NCBI GenBank assembly: GCA_033721915.1
Contig: JAWWAC010000083.1
Coordinates: 1 to 10,564 of the forward strand
Source: REBR01 sp033721915
Lineage (GTDB): Bacteria > Pseudomonadota > Gammaproteobacteria > Pseudomonadales > Oleiphilaceae
Length of the DNA: 10,564 nt
Direction: 5' to 3'
The notes under the pieces are model-generated. The model was not told where the DNA came from and did no database searches. It was given only the letters and a program-made list of their open reading frames with translations. Below are positions 6,370-10,564 of this stretch, one piece after another (within the stretch, counting starts at the first letter, position 1; each line of letters opens with the position of its first letter). Made by a program: the position numbers and the translations under genes.

Positions 6370-7434
6370 TTACTCCTCGTTGCCGGTGTCCCCGGACGCC
6401 ATACTGGCGGGATGGGGCGAGATGAACATGGCGTCGCCATAGCTGAAAAAGCGGTACTGCTCCGCCACCGCCTCGCGGTAGGCGTCCATGGTGTGCCGGT
6501 AGCCGGCAAAGGCACTGACCAGCATGATCAGCGTGGATTCCGGCAGGTGGAAGTTGGTGATCAGGGCATCCACGCAGCGGAAGCGATAGCCGGGGTAGAT
6601 GAAGATGCCGGTATCCCCCTCGAAGGGGGCCAGCTTGCCACCGGCGGCGGCGGACTCCAGTGAGCGCACGGCGGTGGTTCCCACGGCCACGACACGGCCA
6701 CCACGGGCCCTGGCCTGCTCCACCGCGGCCACGGTGTCCTCACCCACTGACAGCCACTCCTGGTGCATCTCGTGTTCGCTGATATTCTCCACACGCACCG
6801 GCTGGAAGGTGCCCGCCCCCACATGAAGCGTGACAAAGGTCTGGGACACGCCTCTGGCAGCCAGCCGGTCCAGCATGGGCTGGTCGAAATGCAGCCCTGC
6901 GGTGGGGGCGGCCACGGCACCGGGATGGCGGCCGTAGACGGTCTGGTAACGGGACTGGTCACTGGCCTCGTCGGGGCGGTCGATGTAGGGGGGGAGCGGC
7001 ATATGGCCGATGGCCTCCAGTATCTCCAGCAACGGCGTCTCGCTGAGAAAGCGCACCCGGAACAGGGCGCCGGCACGGCCCTCCACCCGGACCCGCACCC
7101 CCTGCTCCAGTATCAGCTCAGAGCCGGCCCTGGGGGACTTGGAGCTGCGGATGTGCACCAGCGCCTGCTGGTCCTCCAGCATGCGCTCCAGCAGCAGCTC
7201 CACCCGGCCGCCGCTGGCTTTGTGGCCATGGAGACGGGCCGGTATCACCCGGGTGTCGTTGAACACCAGCAGATCCCCGGGGCGCAGCTGCTGCTCCAGG
7301 TCGGCAAACTGGCGGTGGGACACGGCACCACTGGCGCCGTCCAGGCACAACAGACGGCTGGCGGTGCGTTCCTTGAGGGGGTAACGGGCCACCAGTGAGT
7401 CGGGCAGGTCGAAGTGAAAGTCGGAGCGCTTCAT
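6370..7434 (-). CDS. queA: S-adenosylmethionine:tRNA ribosyltransferase-isomerase
   Basis: QueA transfers and isomerises the ribosyl part of S-adenosylmethionine onto preQ1 at tRNA position 34, giving epoxyqueuosine. It acts directly after Tgt, which is encoded immediately downstream. The 354 residues match the E. coli enzyme (356) end to end. Landmarks are DFHFDLPDSLVARYP at the start, LLVFNDTRVIPARL, the IGHMPLPPYIDRPDE block, GAVAAPTAGLHFD, FVTLHVGAGTFQPVR, VVAVGTTAVRSLESAA, NFHLPESTLIMLVSAFAGY and RFFSYGDAMFI. The ATG at 7434 gives the conserved N-terminus, but the 15 nt before it (ending CACAACCCCTG) contain no Shine-Dalgarno sequence, so initiation is probably weak. No other start fits the family. 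The gene begins 71 nt after the tRNA-Leu 3' end and may be read partly from the tRNA promoter or from its own promoter in that gap. Confidence 0.97.
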   Translation of the reverse strand: MKRSDFHFDLPDSLVARYPLKERTASRLLCLDGASGAVSHRQFADLEQQLRPGDLLVFNDTRVIPARLHGHKASGGRVELLLERMLEDQQALVHIRSSKSPRAGSELILEQGVRVRVEGRAGALFRVRFLSETPLLEILEAIGHMPLPPYIDRPDEASDQSRYQTVYGRHPGAVAAPTAGLHFDQPMLDRLAARGVSQTFVTLHVGAGTFQPVRVENISEHEMHQEWLSVGEDTVAAVEQARARGGRVVAVGTTAVRSLESAAAGGKLAPFEGDTGIFIYPGYRFRCVDALITNFHLPESTLIMLVSAFAGYRHTMDAYREAVAEQYRFFSYGDAMFISPHPASMASGDTGNEE

Positions 7435-7460
7435 CAGGGGTTGTGGTCTTTACCGGGCGG

Positions 7461-7492
7461 CCGGGGCAGTCCGTGGTCGATGCACGGCCCCG
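7461..7492 (-). other. Stem-loop in the queA leader
   Basis: In minus-strand RNA, CGGGG and CCGTG (starting at 7492) pair with CACGG and CCCCG (ending near 7461), with a 7-nt loop and a 4-nt bulge (ACTG). This gives ten GC-rich pairs between tRNA-Leu and queA. No U-tract follows, so a strong intrinsic terminator is unlikely. It could mark the 3' trailer of the tRNA, slow readthrough into queA, or protect the queA 5' end. The role is inferred only from position. Confidence 0.35.
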
Positions 7493-7505
7493 TGAGATCC
7501 TATAG

Positions 7506-7589
7506 TGGTGCGGGAGGAGGGACTCGAACCCTCACACCTTTCAGTACCGGTGTTTGAGACCGGCGCGTCTACCATTCCGCCACTCCCGC
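7506..7589 (-). tRNA. tRNA-Leu, anticodon CAA, 3' CCA encoded
   Basis: The minus strand folds into a complete class II tRNA of 84 nt including CCA. The acceptor stem GCGGGAG/CTCCCGC is perfect, and the D arm is GCG...CGC. The anticodon stem CCGGT/ACCGG carries loop CTCAAAC, giving anticodon CAA (reads UUG). The variable arm is 13 nt, and the T arm is GAGGG-TTCGAGT-CCCTC. Discriminator A73 is the normal identity base for leucine tRNA, and CCA is encoded at 7506-7508. This is not a target of Tgt/QueA, which act on GUN anticodons, so the neighbouring genes need not be functionally linked to it. No attachment-site repeat or integrase is visible beside it. Confidence 0.95.
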
Positions 7590-7600
7590 AAGCGAGCCGC

Positions 7601-7629
7601 AGTTTGCCCGTGATGGACGCTTTTGTCCA
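7601..7629 (-). promoter_or_regulatory. Candidate sigma-70 promoter of tRNA-Leu
   Basis: On the minus strand TGGACA (7624-7629, five of six bases of the -35 consensus) lies exactly 17 nt before CAAACT (7601-7606, three of six of the -10). The next 11 nt before the mature tRNA 5' end are GC-rich (GCGGCTCGCTT). A GC-rich discriminator is typical of stringently controlled stable-RNA promoters. It sits in the 54-nt gap after flgL. The -10 match is poor, so the placement is tentative. Confidence 0.45.
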
Positions 7630-7643
7630 GCGCCCGTTACCTC

Positions 7644-8873
7644 TTACAGGCTGTCGAACAGTGACAACCGGGCGATCTGGGCAAAGGACTGCCGGGCGGC
7701 CTGCAGGACAAACCCCTGCTGGGTCAGTCGGCTGATGGCCTCGGCGTAGTCCAGATCTTCCAGCTCGGAGAGGGTTTCCTTGCTGAGCAGGTCGCTGTCC
7801 TCGAGAAACGCCTCGGTGGCCTCCAGGGTATTCAGCCGGGTGCCGACGCTGGACTGCACCTGCAGCGCCCGGTTCTGGCCGTTGTCCAGGTTGGCCAGTG
7901 TCTGGTCGATGGTGTCCCGCAGGGCGACACGCCCCTCCGGGGAGTCCGGATGCTTCTCCAGCCCCTCTATGAGCTTTTCCACCGTGGTCAACAGACCCTG
8001 ACTGTCGGTGGTTTCCACGAAGAAGGCATCCCCTGGCTCCGGCTCCCCCTGCACCTCGAACTGCATGCCCGCCACGGTAATGGGCTGGCCGCTCTCGTAG
8101 GGGGCCCCGTCCACCAGCTGACGGCCGGTGTCCCTTGAGTGCACGCTGTAGACGGTGTTGCCGCCGGCGTCACGGTCGAACTTGACCACCAGGTCGTCCG
8201 GGTGGAAGTCCTCAAAGGTCTCCCGGTCAGTCACAATGCCGGCGCTGATACTGGCCGGTGGATTGGCGGTATTGGCCTCACTGGCACGGGTGGCGAAGGT
8301 GGGCCTGTCGCTGGGAATGTCCACAAAGGTCTGTTTGCCATTATTGGTGACCGGCAGTGTCACGCCCTTGTCGATTTCCACGGAACGCTGGCCTTCGTCC
8401 CCCTGGTAGACCCAGTTGCCGGCATTGTCCTTCTGGAAAGGCTGCGTCTGGCCCTTGTGACCGGCAAACAGGTACTCCCCGTCGGCCCCCTGGGTGTTGG
8501 CCTGGCTGGCCATCTGGTCCAGCACCTGGCGCAGCTCCACGGCCAGTGTCTTGCGGTCCTGGCTGCTGAGTGCCCCGTCACCGGCCTGAATGGTCAGCTC
8601 ACGGACCCGGATAATGGATTCGTTGACCGTGGACAGCACCGAGTCCTGTCGCTCAAGGCGGCTGCGTGACAGGTTGATGTTGTCCTTGAACTGTTCGGTG
8701 CTGCTGAGCTCCTGCTTGAGCTGCAGTATGCGTGTGGAGGCCACCGGATCGTCGGAGGGGGTCAGCAGCTTCTTGCCGGTGGCCACCTGCTGCTGGGTTT
8801 TCTGCTGCTGGACATTGATGTCCTGCAGACGCTGGACACCGCTGTCAAAAACCTGGCTGGTTGAGATGCGCAT
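7644..8873 (-). CDS. flgL: Flagellar hook-filament junction protein FlgL (HAP3)
   Basis: FlgL forms the second of two junction rings between hook and filament, outside the cell. It is exported through the flagellar type III apparatus. The 409 residues have the flagellin-like coiled-coil ends that build domains D0/D1. The N-terminus MRISTSQVFDSGVQRLQ with TGKKLLTPSDDPVAS (32-46) and the helix to about 145 are typical. The C-terminus contains SSVGTRLNTLEATEAFL (341-357), LSELEDLDYAEAISRLTQQ (368-386) and ARLSLFDSL at the end. The middle holds a surface domain with the motif FEVQGEPEPGDAFFV (272-286), also seen in FlgK. It is longer than the 317-residue E. coli protein because of this middle part, and rich in Asp/Glu. 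GGAGGAGGA precedes the ATG. flgK ends 16 nt upstream, so the pair is co-transcribed; its promoter is outside the window. Confidence 0.95.
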   Translation of the reverse strand: MRISTSQVFDSGVQRLQDINVQQQKTQQQVATGKKLLTPSDDPVASTRILQLKQELSSTEQFKDNINLSRSRLERQDSVLSTVNESIIRVRELTIQAGDGALSSQDRKTLAVELRQVLDQMASQANTQGADGEYLFAGHKGQTQPFQKDNAGNWVYQGDEGQRSVEIDKGVTLPVTNNGKQTFVDIPSDRPTFATRASEANTANPPASISAGIVTDRETFEDFHPDDLVVKFDRDAGGNTVYSVHSRDTGRQLVDGAPYESGQPITVAGMQFEVQGEPEPGDAFFVETTDSQGLLTTVEKLIEGLEKHPDSPEGRVALRDTIDQTLANLDNGQNRALQVQSSVGTRLNTLEATEAFLEDSDLLSKETLSELEDLDYAEAISRLTQQGFVLQAARQSFAQIARLSLFDSL

Positions 8874-8889
8874 GATTGTCCTCCTCCGC

Positions 8890-10564
8890 CTAGCGGAAGG
8901 TGCCTAAGAGAGTGTCAAACAGGTCCCTGGCGATGGAGACCACCTGGGCCGATGCGTTGTAGGACGCCTGGAACTGGACCAGTTTGCCCGCCTCCTCGTC
9001 CAGGTTGACCCCGGAGGTGGACTGCCAGCGGTCCTCGGACTGGCGCTTGAGGGTGCGGGCCGCCTCCTCGTCGATCTGGGCCGAGCGGGTGGTGGAGCCC
9101 ACGGATTCCACCACCGAGGCGTAGGCGCCACCGAAACTCTGGCCGTCACGGCCGAGGCTGGCGCCGTTTTTCAGCTCCCCCAGTGCCAGTCCGATGCGGT
9201 TGTCGGCGGTGCCATCGGGGTTGGACTGGATATCAAAGCGGTCCTGTGCCTCAGGGCGGCCACTGATGAGGAACTGGAAGCCCTTGTAGGCGCTGGCGCT
9301 GACCGGAGCCTGGCGGAACACCTCGTTGTTGTCGGCGTTGACCCGCACACCGTCCGCCAGGGTGGCGTCCACCACGCCGCCCACGGTGGCGTTGTCGCCA
9401 TTGGCCAGTGGCTGTGTGTTGGCCACGGAGCGGTCGTAGGGGTTGATCTTCTCCAGGTCCAGGCTGCCGTCACCGGCGATGGCCAGACTGATATCGTCGC
9501 CACGGTCCGAGCGCAGTGTCAGGCCCTCGCCGTCACTGACGGCGGTCAGCCCCAGTGCGGCGAAGTCCTCGTTGTTCTCAATGGCCTGGTTGAGGTTGTC
9601 CGCGGTGAACTCACCGGGCACGGCCAGTGTCGCGCTCTTGCCATCCACCGTCAGTGTGACCGTGGTGTTGCCGTCTCCGGCAAAGTCCGCCATGCGCACT
9701 TCGGTGTAGGCGGTGGCGCTCACACCGCTGGCGTTACCCAGTGCGTTGGCGATTTCCCGGGCAGAGGCATTGGGGCCCAGTACGGCCAGTGTTTTCTGGC
9801 TGAATGCGCCGGTTTCCGGGTCTCGTCTTGAGACGGTCAGCTGCTGTGCGCCGTAGCCGTTCTCGCCATTGACGCCGATGGTATCCAGTGAATCCCCTTT
9901 GCTGCTGATGCTGCGGGCACCGGGGTCGGCACTGAACACCGGATTACTGGTGCCCGGGTTGAAGCGCACATTGTTCAGTGGCGGCGACAGTGGCACCGGG
10001 TTGGCGGGGTCACTGTTGTCCAGCACCTGGAAACGGGTTTCGGAAATAAAACGCACCGTCATGGGGGGTGTCAGCTCGCCCTGCTCATTCAGGCTCTGCA
10101 GCGGCCGCCCGGTAACGGGGTCGCGTATGTCCAGCATCTCCCCCTGGGTGATCTGGCCGGTACCCTGGTTGCCGGCGGCGGTGGTGGCGCGGATGGGGGC
10201 GGCCAGCGCCAGATCCTCGGGGCGCTCTATGGCCACGCCCAGGTCCTTGGCGCCGTCAAAGGTGGGCCGCACCAGGAAGCGGTCTCCCTGCTGGAAGCTG
10301 CCGGACTCCAGGTTGATTTCAAAGCCCTCGCCGCTGATGGTGGCCGGCAGCTCCGAGGGGATGCGGCCGCCCTTGACCTGCTCGCCGGTGACCGAGTCCC
10401 GCAACTGGTATTCCCGGTCTCCGGGGCCGGTGAACTCCAGTGTGAAGGAGCGCGTGCCGAGCTGGCTGGTGTCGGTGATCTCAACGGAGGCCTGGCGGTC
10501 ATCCGGCAAGGCATTGCCGCTGGCGGGTGTGATGCGCCGGGCACTGACCTCATCGGCGTTGATG
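8890..10564 (-). CDS. flgK: Flagellar hook-associated protein FlgK (HAP1), N-terminus outside the window
   Basis: FlgK forms the junction ring directly on the hook tip and is exported by the flagellar type III system. The visible 557 residues are the middle and C-terminal parts; the frame stays open through the right edge, so the first D0/D1 segment is missing. The C-terminus is diagnostic: YASVVESVGSTTRSAQ, then a helix containing SGVNLDEEAGKLVQFQASYN and ASAQVVSIARDLFDTLLGTFR. Two blocks resemble the hook-protein surface-domain motif (G-F-x-I ... GDRFLV near visible residues 80-98, and GFQFLISGRPEAQDRFDI further on). The visible part alone exceeds E. coli FlgK (547), so the whole protein is a large, domain-expanded FlgK. 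A TTG at 10509 is not the start, because homologous sequence continues upstream of it. It stops 16 nt before flgL. Confidence 0.95.
   Translation of the reverse strand, partial: INADEVSARRITPASGNALPDDRQASVEITDTSQLGTRSFTLEFTGPGDREYQLRDSVTGEQVKGGRIPSELPATISGEGFEINLESGSFQQGDRFLVRPTFDGAKDLGVAIERPEDLALAAPIRATTAAGNQGTGQITQGEMLDIRDPVTGRPLQSLNEQGELTPPMTVRFISETRFQVLDNSDPANPVPLSPPLNNVRFNPGTSNPVFSADPGARSISSKGDSLDTIGVNGENGYGAQQLTVSRRDPETGAFSQKTLAVLGPNASAREIANALGNASGVSATAYTEVRMADFAGDGNTTVTLTVDGKSATLAVPGEFTADNLNQAIENNEDFAALGLTAVSDGEGLTLRSDRGDDISLAIAGDGSLDLEKINPYDRSVANTQPLANGDNATVGGVVDATLADGVRVNADNNEVFRQAPVSASAYKGFQFLISGRPEAQDRFDIQSNPDGTADNRIGLALGELKNGASLGRDGQSFGGAYASVVESVGSTTRSAQIDEEAARTLKRQSEDRWQSTSGVNLDEEAGKLVQFQASYNASAQVVSIARDLFDTLLGTFR

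Noticed and set aside
7506..7589. tRNA-Leu as an integration site of a mobile element
   Set aside because: No integrase, no repeat of the tRNA 3' end, and no accessory genes lie on either side; both neighbours are conserved housekeeping or flagellar genes.
7614..7629. TGGAC-6 nt-GTCCA hairpin after flgL as an intrinsic terminator
   Set aside because: The stem is only 5 bp with no U-tract, and it overlaps the better-supported -35 box of the tRNA-Leu promoter.
1..10564. CRISPR arrays, insertion sequences, toxin-antitoxin or defence genes
   Set aside because: I saw no spaced direct repeats, transposase motifs, terminal inverted repeats or small paired genes on reading both strands. Apart from the left edge, the window is ordinary conserved chromosome.

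Overview
The window looks like chromosome of a GC-rich, flagellated, probably salt-adapted gammaproteobacterium. The evidence is the gammaproteobacterial order queA-tgt-yajC-secD-secF, the strongly acidic flagellar proteins, and a valine-pyruvate aminotransferase of the enterobacterial AvtA type. A relative of Ectothiorhodospiraceae or Halomonas would fit, but I cannot fix the taxon from sequence alone.

Layout. Bases 1-151 hold the last 49 codons of a plus-strand secreted protein ending in a FlgD-Ig/type IX-sorting-like domain. Bases 152-459 are non-coding. They contain a possible relic of a MacB/FtsX-type ABC permease start (229-372), a C-rich, G-poor tract, and just before avtA a perfect 7-bp inverted repeat next to a plausible -10 box. 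avtA (460-1737, plus) then faces the end of the minus-strand genes, and the convergent gap holds two hairpins. Everything from 1896 to 10564 reads leftward. Upstream to downstream it is flgK (5' end outside the window), flgL, tRNA-Leu(CAA), queA, tgt, yajC, secD, secF.

How the genes work together. flgK and flgL encode the two hook-filament junction proteins and form a tight pair with a 16-nt gap. The tRNA-Leu gene has its own likely promoter. queA and tgt are enzymes of queuosine synthesis at tRNA position 34. They lie 3 nt apart, and the tgt ribosome site is built into the last two queA codons. yajC-secD-secF encode the accessory complex that uses the proton-motive force to help SecYEG export proteins. 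These five genes are probably one transcript ending at the long A/T-rich hairpin at 1796-1841. avtA is a stand-alone amino-acid metabolism gene.

I found no CRISPR array, insertion sequence, phage gene or clear undescribed system. Most of the window is conserved housekeeping DNA. The parts most worth a second look are the left edge (foreign-looking sorting domain plus permease relic), the avtA palindrome, the convergent hairpin, and a strand-polar excess of the pentamer CAGTG that is absent from avtA.
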